Counted from the stretch's first letter, positions 12,101-20,925 are shown. The stretch is 64,000 bases of DNA from Heloderma charlesbogerti (GCA_026122225.1 JANEZZ010002665.1:310001-374000), one strand, 5' to 3'. The notes: generated from the letters alone by a model not told the origin. Made by a program: numbers and translations.

Positions 12101-15100
12101 CATTCTACAAATAGAGCAAACTTTGTAACTGTTCTTATTTTGCATTAGTTTTTCTGCTTTTGCTAAGCATGGAGAGGGGCAGTGAGTTATGCAGGGCTTT
12201 GAGGCTCTGGAAAATGTTGTTTTACAGCAGCCTTCCTCAACCTGGTGCCCACAAGATGTGTTGGATTACAACTCCCAGCATCCCCCAGGCAGCCATGCTG
12301 GCTGGGGGATGCTGGGAGTTGTAGTCCAACACATCTGGAGGGCATCATGTTGGGGAAGGCCGTTTTGCAGCCACTTTGGCTTCTGAGGCATTGACCACAC
12401 ATTTTCAAGCATATCTGTGCATCTGTAAGGGTTGGGCAGTCTGCTAAAAACAAAAGCCGAGAATCTCAGAAAACAGAGTTCTGTGCTGAAGCATGCTGCA
12501 TCTTCTGTGCTCCTCTGTGGCTGTGTACATCCACTGCTACCACATCCCCAACAAACCCAGTGGGTTTAAACAGCATGTCTTGAGAGCTCTTCTGAATGCT
12601 GAACTCTGGAAAGATTCTGAAGAACACAAGGGATGCAAACAAATCTTAACCTGGCAATGTAGAAACGGATCCAGCTCATCTCTTGCTTTTCTGAGTGACA
12701 GTGTGAGAATATGTAGGAATGACTGCATATGTAAGTATGGCTGGCTGTTTCAAGACACTTTGAACACTATCTAGCACAAAGGCAAATGATAAATCTTAAA
12801 AATGAAATGCATGGGAGAACTAGGGCGAATATTTCACCGTGCAGGTTTTTTGTGTTCAAGTGAGTCCACCTATTTTTTCACTGGGAGGTGGACATGTTGC
12901 TTTACCAATGTCTTAGTATTACTGGAAATGTTCTGTTTCCAACTTCTATAACAGTGTAGTGGCAGGGCTAAAGCTGCTACTCCTGCTAAAAATCCAGCCA
13001 GCAGCACTTCAGACTTCTTCTGTTTTTGGTAGCTTGGGCCAAAGTCGTGAGTTCCGTCACATCTGGTCCCTGGAAATCTCCAACAAACCCAACCAGTCTG
13101 AGCCAGAGGAGCCGAAGATCCGCTTTGTTGCAGGCATTCATGGCAATGCTCCAGTTGGCACAGAACTGCTCTTGGCGCTGGCGGAATTCCTCTGCCTGAA
13201 TTACAAAAAGAACCCAGCCATCACAAAGGTAGGTCGTCGGCTTGTTTGGCAGCATCCAACGGGGCCGGAGTGATTCATGTTTGAATTGCTATGTCTGTTG
13301 CTTCATGGGATATTGGAGCATGATGTGGGGCAAACTTGAAAGGGGATGTGTCAGAGACCCTTGGGAAGCAAGAGTCTCAGGTAGGTCAAAGATGTTGAGT
13401 GCAAAGGATGCTGAGCTCTACTTGGTCAGTCCCTACTACTAAGTGAAAAAGAGAGAGCTATGGCTTTTGTGGTGAAGTACTAGGCATTCCCAAAATACCT
13501 TAAAGGTACCAGAATTGGATAAAGGAATGTCCATCCAATCATTTGAGTGAAACAGCCCACTGCCATTTAAATTAAAAATGGCCCGTTTTCCAGGTTTTAT
13601 TACTGTGGCAAGCACCTATGACAGAGGCAAACAGTCTTCACAGCACTTGTGAAAATGCCCCAGCTTCTCTAAGCTACCTTCCCAGACCTTAAAATTGCAG
13701 ATAGAGACATGTGGGATATTGGGGGGGGGGGGTCTCTTTCATTGAAGGACGGTTGCTCTTCCCTCTTGCGCCAAGAGTCAAGACCATGCAAAACAGTCCT
13801 GTATCCTCCACTTGGTGTCAGGCAGAGGCCCTCCCAATTCCAGTTCTGCCTTGCTCCACAGAGCAGGGCTTTGGCAGAGCTCTGCCAGTCACAAAGTCGC
13901 TCAGAGGTTTTTTTGCCTTCCCCACCACACTTGAGTTACGTAGGATGGGCTGATGCTTGTTGGGGTGTCTTCTCTCTCATTGGCTTTGTCTGTTTCCAGC
14001 TGATTGACAAGACAAGAATTGTGATCGTGCCATCCCTGAATCCAGACGGGCGCGAGATCGCTCAGGAGGGAGACTGCATCTCAAAGATTGGTCTAACCAA
14101 TGCAAATGGCAAAGATCTGGATACAGATTTCACAAGTAAAACAGGCCAGCCTTTTCCTTCTATCCATATTTTGTTGGCCTAACCAGTGGGGAGGGGAGAT
14201 CTGTTGGTAAAGAGAGCCTCAATTCTGACACCCTCCCTACTGATTTGCCTTTGTATATACAGTTAGATTGCTTGTCAGGTCTTGTTTTGTCACATGGAAG
14301 TGTGATATGACTGTAAGGTGCTTGGATGCCACGGCAGCATCCCTGTATAACCAGCGTACTGCCTATTCATGTCTCATATGGAGCGGTCCATGCCTTGTAT
14401 GGGGTTGTCTGTTGCGAGCCAGCATGTTACTGAGCCAAAGCTGAGTTTTTTGCATGTCTCAGCTGAATAAGAACCTCTGTGCTTATTCCATCAGGCAATT
14501 CATCTGGGGCAAGAGAACCAGAAACCAGGGCCATCATGGAGAACCTGATACAGAAGCAAGACTTTACCCTCTCTGTTGCCTTGGATGGAGGGTCCCTGCT
14601 TGTTACCTACCCCTATGACAAGCCTGTACAGACAGGTATGGTTGTTCCTTCCTCACAGTCCTTTCTGAGCAGCTGGGAAGATTGGCTTTTCTTTGAGGAG
14701 GAGTCCATTCTCCACTGGTCCTTGGGCCAGTACAGTTGGCTCCTTGAAATAAACAAGACCTGGAGAATCGAGATAAGTTGAATTCTCATTGGTTATTGCA
14801 GTGAGGCTAAGAAATCTCAGTTTGCACAGGTGCCTGGACAGCATGGGCTGACTTTGCAATCTCCCTGATTGACTTTGCGATTTCCTGCTCTCTTACAGTG
14901 GAGAACAAAGAAACGCTGAGACACTTAGCCTCTGTGTATGCAAATAATCATCCCACAATGCATTTAGGGCAGCCTAGCTGTCCAAACAAGTCAGGTATGT
15001 GCCCACTGTATTCTGGACTGTTTGGGGGCCAGCTTGCTTCTTAAGATTTCTGATTTCTCTCTCTTTCTCTCTCCTGCAGATGAGAACATTCCTGGAGGTG

Positions 15101-17041
15101 TGTTGCTTGGTGCAGAATGGCACAGTCACCTGGGCAGCATGAAGGTATTTCAGTGTTATGCTTTAGATCTTTCTCTGTTAGCCGAATTAAATCGGAGTTG
15201 CCAATGACCCTTTGCCAACAGTGCCTCTTTCCTGTCACAAACCCTCCTCTTCTTTTTGGGCTCCTCAGGATTTCAGTGTTATGTATGGGCACTGCCCAGA
15301 GATCACAGTGTACACAGGTTGCTGTTACTTCCCCAGCGCAGGACAGCTCCATACTCTGTGGCTGGAGAACAAGAAGTCTCTTCTCAGCATGCTAGTGGAG
15401 GTGAGTTTCAGTGAACTCTGGCTGGACTTGAAACACATCCAAGCTTTTGTTTGCAACTGCTCAGAGTGGGATGGAGTGCAGCCTAGACTTAAGAATCAGA
15501 TTTCATGTAGCTGCTTGCTGCCAGATGTACCGAACAGCCATTAGGGCACATTGAGCAAGGTTTGTTTTTTGGATGAAAAGAACCCTGTCTGAAATTCCTC
15601 TTGGCTCTGAGGTTTGCTATGGATGGCTTTGGTCAAGTAGCTTTTCTCTCAGCCTAACATAACCTTTAAGGCCCTAAGGTTTAGGGTTTGCATGAGGTTA
15701 CAATTCAGTAAGGCCATATTTTAACCAACATTGAGCCCTTGGGAATAGGTTATCAAAGAAATGTAACAGCAGGAACGTATCTTTGGGTCTTGCTTAATTT
15801 TTGCATGCATCTTGTTCCACAGGCGATCTTCTATCTACCATAGGGATCCCCAGTGTTTTGGAGTCGGTGGACACATTTGGAATGTTTAGAGTGTTGTGGG
15901 TGCTCTCACAAAATGGCTGCCATGGTGTGCACTTGGCCATTCATAAAATGGCTCCCAGCCACAAAACACTCATTTCCCAGAAGACGAAGTGGTGCAACTA
16001 TAGGAAAAAGTAACTTGGCCAAGAACCTAAGTACAAAGCAAAGGTGGAGTCTGAGCGCCAAACACAGAACCACTCCTCTGGACCAAATAAAATTGGTGCT
16101 GGAGGGCACCACTTTGCTTTGCGGCATGCTGGTGTCTCAGTTACCTTTTTTTAATTAAAAAAGAAATTAATTAAGCATAACATTTTAATTAAAATAACAA
16201 TCAGAGTGGCAGGGACCCCAGTGGGTGCGCCTAGAGAGATGTCACGGGCACCATGTTGGAGACCCCAGATCTACCCCATGGATGAGGGGAGAGAGGTGTT
16301 TCCTTACCGACAAGGCCCTCTTGATGGACACCATTCAATAGATGCCTTTTTTTTAAAATTCCAGGTTCATAAGGGCGTCTATGGGTTTGTCCGAGACAGG
16401 CACGGCCAGCCGGTGTCGAAAGCTCAAATTGTGCTCAACGAAGGGGTGAGAGTCTGCACCAAGGAAGGTGGTTATTTCCATGTGCTGCTGGCTCCAGGCT
16501 ACCACAAGATCCATGCTATAGCTGAAGGCTATCAGCAGCAGCACGTCCAGGTATGGGGAAAGGCCTACTGCAGCCTCCTTTCCTTGAGCCTGGTGGAATA
16601 GAAAAGAGTGGCTGGGCTTGCTTTGGCTCATGTTGGGAAGAAAGACAGCCCTGTGGCAAGCTTGTCCGTCCTTCAAGGCTTTGTACCTGTTGCCAAGAGC
16701 CTGCTGGGGAACTGGGAACCTGGAGCCATGTGGATGTGGCACAGGCCTGCTGGGTAACCCTGGGATATAAAGTGAGGCTGAGAATACTGGCTTGCGGACA
16801 CAGGACAGAAGATACCCTGCACTGTCAGAAGGGATTTGGGAGCTGTGGATCAAGGGCTGGTGAGATAGGGAACTGGAGTAGAGTCCCTTTTCATTTCTTT
16901 CCTCCTCACCTACCATTAATTTTATCCTAAGATCCTTCCTCTCCGTCCCCCTGCCCCCTAAAAATCCCCTAGTGCTCACTATCATTGTTTCATAAGTCTT
17001 TGCTTTATTATTTTCTTGGGGACCTGAGCTTCTGCAGCTGA

Positions 17042-17087
<46 letters not shown>

Positions 17088-17980
17088 GTTCTTTTGTTGT
17101 TCTGTCAACGTAATACATGCATCCACACTGTTGCTGATGTGGTGGTTTATTTCCAGATCTTGGTTCGTGATGAGATGGCTAGCTTTCTGCACATACAGTT
17201 TGACATAGACAACAAGATCTTTGGTCTTCCAAGGGAGTTGGTGGTTACTGTAGCAGGTAAAAGAGACCAGATACGGTTTTCTCTTGGAGGGTGTGTGGGG
17301 GCTTTGTCTGAATAACTTCCTGGGAGGCAAGACAGGTGAGATATCGTCACTATTTTGGCCCTTAAGGTCTTTGGCCATTCTCTCCTTCTGCAGTCTCCAT
17401 AAACTCCATAGCTTTTGCATTCAGCATGTCTTGCATGCAGTAAAGGAGGAAAGGTACATGTAAAATATATCTGCTGTGGATATGTAATTTTAATGGATTT
17501 GTGATAAATGTGAATTGTGCAGTGGCAGATGTGTGAGTGGTCCTTTGAAGGGAATGAGTACTGCCTCCAGATGTTGAGACCCTTCTTACATCTCTGGTGA
17601 GAAGATTATGGGGAGGAGTGCAGGAGGGCGTGTGTGTGTGTGTGTGTGTGTGTGCTAAAGTGAGAGCTCCTGTCCTGTGTTTGTAGAGAAGCTGGTGCCC
17701 TTGCCCTGAAGATGATAATGGGGTGTGTGTTTTTATTTTCCCCCACTGTTCAGGTGCAACCATGTCAGCTCTCATCCTCATGGCCTGCATCACCTGGTGC
17801 GTGTGTTCAATCAAGTCCAACCGGCACAAGGACGGCTTCCATCGCCTACGGCAGCACCAAGATGATTACGAGGACGAGATCCGCATGATGTCCACAGGCT
17901 CCAAGAAGTCCCTCCTGAGCCACGAGTTCCAGGACGAAACAGACACTGAGGAGGAAACACTGTACTCCAGCAAACACTGA
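5..17980 (+). CDS. CPD: Carboxypeptidase D, 3' portion of the gene (17 coding exons)
   Basis: CPD is a type I membrane metallocarboxypeptidase (M14B family) that removes C-terminal Arg or Lys from peptides and proteins in the trans-Golgi network and on recycling vesicles. The extracellular part has three carboxypeptidase repeats, each followed by a transthyretin-like fold. The window holds the end of repeat I, all of repeat II, all of repeat III, the membrane helix and the tail. Readable coding segments are 5-174, 1033-1397, 2273-2464, 3761-3928, 4868 to about 4968 (broken), 7515-7657, 8850-9019, 11591-11902, 13033-13228, 14000-14135, 14495-14635, 14899-14994, 15080-15144, 15269-15400, 16365-16550, 17157-17256 and 17754-17980. 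Phases match at every junction except 4968/7515. The upstream exons (signal peptide, most of repeat I) lie outside. Identification is from close similarity to vertebrate CPD as I know it. Confidence 0.96.
175..1032 (+). other. CPD intron
   Basis: Ordinary AT-rich intron sequence between matching GT and AG. No repeat family or second gene was recognised. Confidence 0.85.
1033..1397 (+). CDS. CPD: CPD exon: linker and start of catalytic repeat II
   Basis: The exon completes the transthyretin-like domain ([20 protein letters not shown]). It crosses a Thr/Asn-rich linker with several N-glycosylation sequons (NTTNTT), then enters repeat II at [17 protein letters not shown]. The [18 protein letters not shown] stretch is the usual start of an M14B catalytic unit. 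The linker is the least conserved part of the gene, so its divergence is expected. Confidence 0.94.
1398..2272 (+). other. CPD intron
   Basis: No recognised repeat or gene. It ends in a T-rich tract of about 11 bases, followed by a short linker and AG at 2271-2272. Confidence 0.85.
2273..2464 (+). CDS. CPD: CPD exon: zinc-binding HxxE of repeat II
   Basis: It encodes [12 protein letters not shown], whose His and Glu are the first two zinc ligands of M14 carboxypeptidases. [16 protein letters not shown] follows, with an Arg that the family uses to hold the substrate. All catalytic residues in this exon are intact, so repeat II is expected to be active if the protein is made. Confidence 0.95.
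2465..3760 (+). other. CPD intron with one half of a fold-back element
   Basis: At about 2890-2957 lies the right half of a palindromic repeat (GGGAATGCTGGGAGTTGTAG, then ATGCATAGGATTGCGCCC). Full copies are at 35488-35622 and 48447-48560. The rest shows nothing recognisable. Confidence 0.75.
3761..3928 (+). CDS. CPD: CPD exon: substrate-binding loop and zinc His of repeat II
   Basis: It contains [16 protein letters not shown], carrying the Asn-Arg pair that binds the substrate C-terminal carboxylate in M14B enzymes. It ends in LSANLHG, whose His is the third zinc ligand. Donor GT at 3929. The phase (1) fits the next exon. Confidence 0.95.
3929..4867 (+). other. CPD intron
   Basis: Unremarkable intron. 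No repeat family was recognised. Confidence 0.85.
4868..4968 (+). CDS. CPD: CPD exon, readable 5' part only; 3' part and donor lost
   Basis: After AG at 4866-4867 the frame reads [28 protein letters not shown] and SEQLAR, as expected for repeat II. Vertebrate CPD then continues for roughly 40 more residues, including a conserved NEYFPHGITNGA-type segment, to a phase-1 donor. Here similarity stops within a few codons of 4968, and the frame hits a stop at 5017-5019. No donor of the right phase joins to the intact exon at 7515. The break coincides with the start of a G-rich anomalous block. With all 16 other exons intact, an assembly or base-calling fault is more likely than a pseudogene. Confidence 0.85.
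4969..7150. other. Anomalous G-rich block interrupting a CPD exon
   Basis: From just after 4968 to about 7150 the sequence changes character. The + strand becomes strongly G-rich with runs such as a poly-C tract near 5552-5576. CpG is frequent, dispersed repeats found elsewhere in the window are absent, and normal intron texture returns by about 7165. It contains open frames of up to about 118 codons on both strands, but none resembles a protein I know; stop codons are simply rarer in G-rich sequence. It should contain the missing end of a CPD exon. The best reading is a low-accuracy gap fill over a GC-rich or repetitive intron. A real satellite expansion or insertion cannot be excluded. Confidence 0.7.
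7222..7333. repeat. Fold-back hAT-like MITE, family A, degraded copy
   Basis: Starts CCTTCCCCAACCTGGTGGCC and ends with the inverse complement GGTTGAGGAAGG. The inner part is diverged from the ACTACAACTCCCA core. It lies in the CPD intron between the anomalous block and the exon at 7515. Confidence 0.7.
7515..7657 (+). CDS. CPD: CPD exon: catalytic glutamate of repeat II
   Basis: It begins in phase 1 (GT GGC ATG CAG GAC TGG) with [20 protein letters not shown]. The Glu in TIELG is the general base/acid of M14 carboxypeptidases. It then runs to [11 protein letters not shown] and the donor at 7658. The exon is clean, which shows the anomaly at 4969-7150 is confined to the preceding exon and intron. 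Confidence 0.95.
7658..8849 (+). other. CPD intron with one family A MITE
   Basis: Contains the fold-back element at about 7998-8131 and otherwise no recognised feature. Confidence 0.8.
7998..8131. repeat. Fold-back hAT-like MITE, family A
   Basis: The left arm has TTTCCCCAACCTGGTGCCCT and the right arm GGGAGTTGTAGTCC...CATCTGGAAGGCACCA. The arms pair over most of their length. Confidence 0.8.
8850..9019 (+). CDS. CPD: CPD exon: transthyretin-like domain of repeat II
   Basis: [20 protein letters not shown] through [13 protein letters not shown]. Same length (170 bp) and phase as the repeat I exon at 5-174. The NATIG segment keeps an N-glycosylation sequon. Confidence 0.95.
9549..9681. repeat. 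Fold-back hAT-like MITE, family A, with imperfect 8-bp target duplication
   Basis: Begins CAGCCTTCCCCAACC and ends GGAGAAGGCTG. Flanks CTCTGGAG (9541-9548) and CTCTAGAA (9682-9689) agree at 6 of 8 bases, consistent with hAT insertion. Confidence 0.8.
9786..10110 (-). repeat. L2-like LINE 3' fragment, antisense
   Basis: Read on the minus strand it encodes, with interruptions, an [14 protein letters not shown] segment followed by a FQEAFLE-like segment. This is the usual C-terminal tail of the reverse transcriptase ORF in L2/CR1-clade LINEs, followed by an AT-rich (TATAAATAAATA) end. Truncated and not functional. Confidence 0.6.
11591..11902 (+). CDS. CPD: CPD exon: linker and start of repeat III
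   Basis: It finishes the transthyretin-like domain of repeat II ([20 protein letters not shown]), crosses a variable acidic linker, and enters repeat III at [14 protein letters not shown]. It ends [16 protein letters not shown]. Frame open throughout. Confidence 0.95.
11903..13032 (+). other. CPD intron with one well-preserved family A MITE
   Basis: Apart from the element at 12228-12362 no feature was recognised. Confidence 0.8.
12228..12362. repeat. Fold-back hAT-like MITE, family A, with 8-bp target duplication
   Basis: The 135-bp palindrome has the left arm core TTACAACTCCCAGCATCCCC and its inverse GGGGATGCTGGGAGTTGTAG. Flanks TTTTACAG (12220-12227) and TTTTGCAG (12363-12370) agree at 7 of 8 bases. 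Confidence 0.88.
13033..13228 (+). CDS. CPD: CPD exon: repeat III, degenerate zinc site
   Basis: It encodes [20 protein letters not shown] and then [14 protein letters not shown]. This aligns with HGNEVVGRE of repeat II, but the second zinc ligand Glu is Ala. That is the normal state of vertebrate CPD repeat III, which keeps the fold without activity. Confidence 0.95.
13229..13999 (+). other. CPD intron
   Basis: Contains a short G run at about 13720-13731. No repeat family was recognised. Confidence 0.8.
14000..14135 (+). CDS. CPD: CPD exon: repeat III core
   Basis: [20 protein letters not shown], then [17 protein letters not shown]. The Asn-Arg substrate pair of repeat II (DLNRNFPD) is replaced by DLDTDFT here, again typical of inactive repeat III. 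Confidence 0.95.
14136..14494 (+). other. CPD intron
   Basis: Short unique intron; nothing recognised. Confidence 0.85.
14495..14635 (+). CDS. CPD: CPD exon: repeat III, lost zinc histidine
   Basis: It encodes [20 protein letters not shown] followed by [13 protein letters not shown]. The position of the third zinc ligand (His in ANLHGG of repeat II) is Asp here, so zinc binding is lost as in other vertebrates. Confidence 0.95.
14899..14994 (+). CDS. CPD: CPD exon: repeat III
   Basis: [20 protein letters not shown] followed by [12 protein letters not shown]. Short exon in phase 1 at both ends, open, matching CPD repeat III. Confidence 0.94.
15080..15144 (+). CDS. CPD: CPD exon: repeat III, 65 bp
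   Basis: [20 protein letters not shown], then MK and the donor GTATTT. This corresponds to the GITNGA..WY.V segment of the active repeat, which is the part missing from repeat II at 4969-7150. Confidence 0.94.
15269..15400 (+). CDS. CPD: CPD exon: repeat III end, catalytic Glu absent
   Basis: [20 protein letters not shown], then [20 protein letters not shown]. The TIELGC catalytic motif of repeat II is replaced by TVYTGC, so the general-base Glu is missing, as expected for this repeat. Confidence 0.95.
15401..16364 (+). other. CPD intron largely occupied by a hAT-type element
   Basis: The non-autonomous element at 15841-16268 ends only about 100 bases before the next CPD acceptor. The remainder has no recognised feature. 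Confidence 0.8.
15841..16268 (+). mobile_element. Non-autonomous hAT-type DNA transposon (family E)
   Basis: 428 bp. Imperfect terminal inverted repeats are TAGGGATCCCCAGTG at the left and TTGGAGACCCCAG at the right. Flanks ATCTACCA (15833-15840) and ATCTACCC (16269-16276) match at 7 of 8 bases, the target duplication length of hAT elements. It shares internal sequence (GCTCTCACAAAATGGCTGCC) with the inverted copy at 19182-19622. No transposase ORF. Confidence 0.8.
16365..16550 (+). CDS. CPD: CPD exon: transthyretin-like domain of repeat III
   Basis: [20 protein letters not shown] through [20 protein letters not shown] to EGYQQQHVQ. Open, phase 0 at both ends. A 355-codon open frame on the opposite strand (16353-17420) overlaps it and is a by-product. 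Confidence 0.95.
16551..17156 (+). other. CPD intron with (TG)n near the acceptor
   Basis: Unique sequence, then a (GT)n tract at about 17045-17085, roughly 70 bases upstream of the acceptor AG at 17155-17156. Confidence 0.85.
17045..17085 (+). repeat. (GT)n microsatellite
   Basis: About 20 uninterrupted GT units, followed by a T-rich stretch and the splice acceptor of the CPD exon at 17157. Confidence 0.95.
17157..17256 (+). CDS. CPD: CPD exon: juxtamembrane part
   Basis: [20 protein letters not shown], then [13 protein letters not shown]. This links the last transthyretin-like domain to the membrane helix. Phase 1 donor at 17257. Confidence 0.93.
17257..17753 (+). other. CPD last intron, with (TG)n
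   Basis: Contains a (GT)n tract at about 17630-17653 and nothing else recognised. Confidence 0.85.
17754..17980 (+). CDS. CPD: CPD terminal exon: transmembrane helix and sorting tail
   Basis: [20 protein letters not shown] is the single membrane helix and its Cys-containing cytosolic edge. It is followed by a tail of about 60 residues with [24 protein letters not shown] and the acidic [11 protein letters not shown] cluster, and a TGA at 17978-17980. In studied CPDs this tail drives trans-Golgi retention and endocytic recycling. It is nearly invariant among vertebrates, which supports the gene being functional. Confidence 0.97.
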
Positions 17981-18640
17981 CCCACCAGGGGGCAGGGAGG
18001 CTCCCTGCGGAAAGGCGGATCCTGCAAGACAGAGTGTTTTTCTCAAGCAGTGGACCCAGGACGCGTGGCACCCCAAACCTCTTGCTCTCGATCCGCTCCT
18101 GTTTATGCACAAGGAGGCTCTGCCCTGCTGCTGGCTGCTCTTCTAGTCAGGCCTTGAACTGGAAAGCCCTCCGGAGCTGGTCTTGGCAACCTGGCTGCTT
18201 GCAAACCACTTTGGCGAATAGCCAGGCAGCCAGCAGCATCTCTAGTACTTTGGCAATGTTTCCTCACACCTTTCTGACATTGTTCAATTCATGCATTCAT
18301 TTGGGGGAAACACACTGTAGCTACCAAGGTTTTGTCTAAGCTAGTGCTGCTTCTGCAGCATACGGAAAGTTTTGGAAGCTCTTTCTCTTCTGCCTGGGGC
18401 AGCTTCACTGGTTGGTTACAAGGGTGTCTGGAAATGATAGTCTTCCTCCCTATGTGGAGGAATTAAATTCCCCCTTCTGCTAAGAATGACTTCAGGTTAG
18501 GTAATTTTAGCAGAAGTTGGTTTCACTGCTACCTGTGTGATAAAACCGGCAAGGCAGGAGTGTTGTGTCAAGATGTGAGAAACTTTCTCTCTCCTCTACA
18601 GTTGAGGCTGCGGTTTTTGGAAAAAGAAATAAAGTGTTTT
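17981..18640 (+). other. CPD: CPD 3' UTR (minimum extent)
   Basis: Unique sequence between the stop codon and the first good polyadenylation signal. Mammalian CPD has a long 3' UTR with alternative sites, so the transcript may run further into 18640-22000. Confidence 0.7.
18628..18633 (+). terminator. Polyadenylation signal AATAAA of CPD
   Basis: Canonical hexamer 648 bases after the stop codon, followed directly by a GT/T-rich stretch (GTGTTTTGTTTC) as expected for a cleavage region. Confidence 0.75.
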
Positions 18641-19181
18641 GTTTCATTTAATTCTCTTGCACCGACCCTGCTTCAGAATTTCTACTGTTTTTCTTTGAGA
18701 ATATAGAATAGCAAGAGATACACTTCTGTACTTAAAAAGAATAACCTCTGAGCAGTCTAATGCTAGCTGGATACTGAATTTCCAGTGTGGTGCCAAATGG
18801 TCCTTTTGCAGTTCATGTTTTGATTGAGTGAGCCTCTGTGTAGGCAGCCGGTCTACAGGCTTGCTTGACTGCGTGCTTGTAGTCTAGAGAAATACTTCAA
18901 ATATTTCCTCCTAGTAAGCAAATGTACTGCTTTGAAAGTTCACCAGGACAGTCTTTTGGGAAAACACCTTGCTCCATCCTTCCTTTCCAGTACTAAGTCT
19001 GTTACTACAAGCCCAATACCAGTCTCTACTCTTTTGCCAAGACTGGATTTTGGATGGAATTCTGCTGTTCGTTTGTTGTCAAAGTCTCTCCTCTTGAACA
19101 ATGTCCAAACCATGCAGTGGGCCTGTTCTGGAAGGCAGTGCAGTGGTCACCATTCCTCCCATTATGTGGTACAGTCTAGCC

Positions 19182-19622
19182 CTGGGGTCTCCAGCATGAT
19201 GCCTGTGGGCACTAAGGTGCTCACAGACACTTCCTTGGTGCCTGCCAGGCTCCCTACCATTCCTGATTTTATTTCTTAAGATTGTTTAAAACGTTTTTCT
19301 TAACTGGGAGGCTGGCTTGCTGCAAAGCAAAGTGCGGTCATCCAGAGCCATCTTTATTTGGGTTCAAAAGAGTGGTTTTGTTTCTTGGAGCTCAGACCCC
19401 CGTCTCTGCCTTGTATTTAGGTTCTTGGGCCAGTTACTTTTCTTTTAGTCTCACCAGTTTGCCTTCTGGAAAATGAGTGTTTTGTGACCAGCTGTGCCCA
19501 CCGTGGCAGCCATTTTATGAATGAGTAAGCCCCACCCCCTGACTCGTGGCAGCTGTTTTGTGAGAGCACCAACATCCTTGAAATTCCAGATGTGCCCACT
19601 GACCCCAAAAGGTTGGGGGCCC
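19182..19622 (-). mobile_element. Non-autonomous hAT-type DNA transposon (family E), inverted copy
   Basis: 441 bp, termini CTGGGGTCTCCA and TTGGGGGCCCC. Flanks GTCTAGCC (19174-19181) and CTCTAGCC (19623-19630) match at 7 of 8 bases. It is in the opposite orientation to the copy inside the CPD intron at 15841. Confidence 0.8.
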
Positions 19623-20582
19623 CTCTAGCCTTTTTTCTCCAAGCACTTTGGTTTGAAATTTTAAATAGGGGTGTGTGAGAAGCATAGCCGATACTTGAAC
19701 ACTGTTGTTGGGCCAGAAGCCTGTCTTAGAGAAGATCATCTTTTTGTACACTTGTGTGTATTTTTTTGTTCTTTAAACACCATTTCCTAAGCCTTGATAG
19801 CTTTATTTAGGGAGGGCAGTGGGGATGAAAACTTAGCTGGGCGAATGCTTGTTGAAGTTCAAACAATGAAGGTGATGAACTGCGAAAGAGTGAAGATGGG
19901 CTCTGGGAGGAAAGGGATTGTGCTAACTTCTGCAGTGCTGCTGCCAGGCTGGAACAGAGGTGTTAACCTCTGCATGTTGATTTCTGCCCAGATGATAGCA
20001 TCTTCCTGAGATGTGTTTGGGTCGCGGGGTCTCGCACTCGGATGCTGAAAAAAAGATGATGAACTCTGCAGACGATCAAGGGTTTTGTCATTTCCACTTT
20101 GCTAGCTCCCTTCTTGGCTCCTTGCATCTGTGATAGCTTTACCTCCACCCCCAAAGGCTTGGTTAGCTGTCAGAAATGTGTATAGGTGATCTTTCTGGGG
20201 TTTTCTTTAGTGCCATGAGGCCTAACCCTCTTTAAGACGACCTCTCATTCTTAAAATGTGCTGCTAGTGGGAACTCAGATGTGCTTTGACAGCTTTATCC
20301 CATGGCTCAGTTGTCCTAACAAAGGTTTTCCTAACGCCTGAGCCTCCCTTCTGAAATGTTTTAAACCTCCCTGTTTAAAAATCAGCCTTGGTAATAATGA
20401 CAGTTGAATTCTGGCCTCCATTCCAAGCAAGGTCATTGAGCAGATGGGCCATTTTAGCTGCCAGGATGCTACTAGAAAGATAGTTCAGGCTGCAATCCTA
20501 AACACACTTATTGGAAGGGAGCCCAATTGTGGAGCTTGTTTCTGAAATCAGTGGGGCGATGCTTTAAATCTTCCCTCTGGCT

Positions 20583-20925
20583 CAGTCTTCCCTGAACAGG
20601 AGCCTCCCAGATGTGTTGGACTACAGCAGGAGTGGGCAATGTATAAGCTGCTTGTGGCCCCCACAGCCCCCTAAATTTGGGGGGAGGCGGAATTATAAAA
20701 AGCATCCATAGTGGCTGCAGAGTGCCAAAAGGATCAAATTCAGCCACGACTGATGCCATTTAAATTATTTCTAAAAAAAATAAACATCCACAGGTGTGGC
20801 CCGCAGGAAATCCAGGGGCAAAAATGGCCCCCAGACCTCCCACAGTTGCAAACTCCTGATTACAGGATGATGGGAGTTGTAGTCTTAACACATCTGGAAG
20901 GTTCCAGGTTGGGGAAGGCTGCTCT
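20583..20925. repeat. Family A MITE split by another insertion
   Basis: The left arm (to about 20630, GATGTGTTGGACTACAGCAG) and right arm (from about 20867, ATGATGGGAGTTGTAGTC to GGTTGGGGAAGGCTG) are separated by about 240 bases of unrelated sequence. Confidence 0.6.

Noticed and set aside
13033..15400. Loss of zinc ligands and catalytic Glu in CPD repeat III as a lineage-specific decay
   Set aside because: Repeat III is inactive in vertebrate CPD generally, so the changes are ancestral and expected.
16353..17420. 355-codon open frame on the minus strand
   Set aside because: It is antisense to two CPD exons and passes through a (GT)n tract that becomes a His-Thr run. No domain is recognisable and it overlaps verified coding exons.
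5..17980. CPD as a pseudogene because of the broken exon
   Set aside because: All other exons are open with correct splice sites and conserved catalytic and tail residues. A single anomalous block is better explained by sequence error or insertion.
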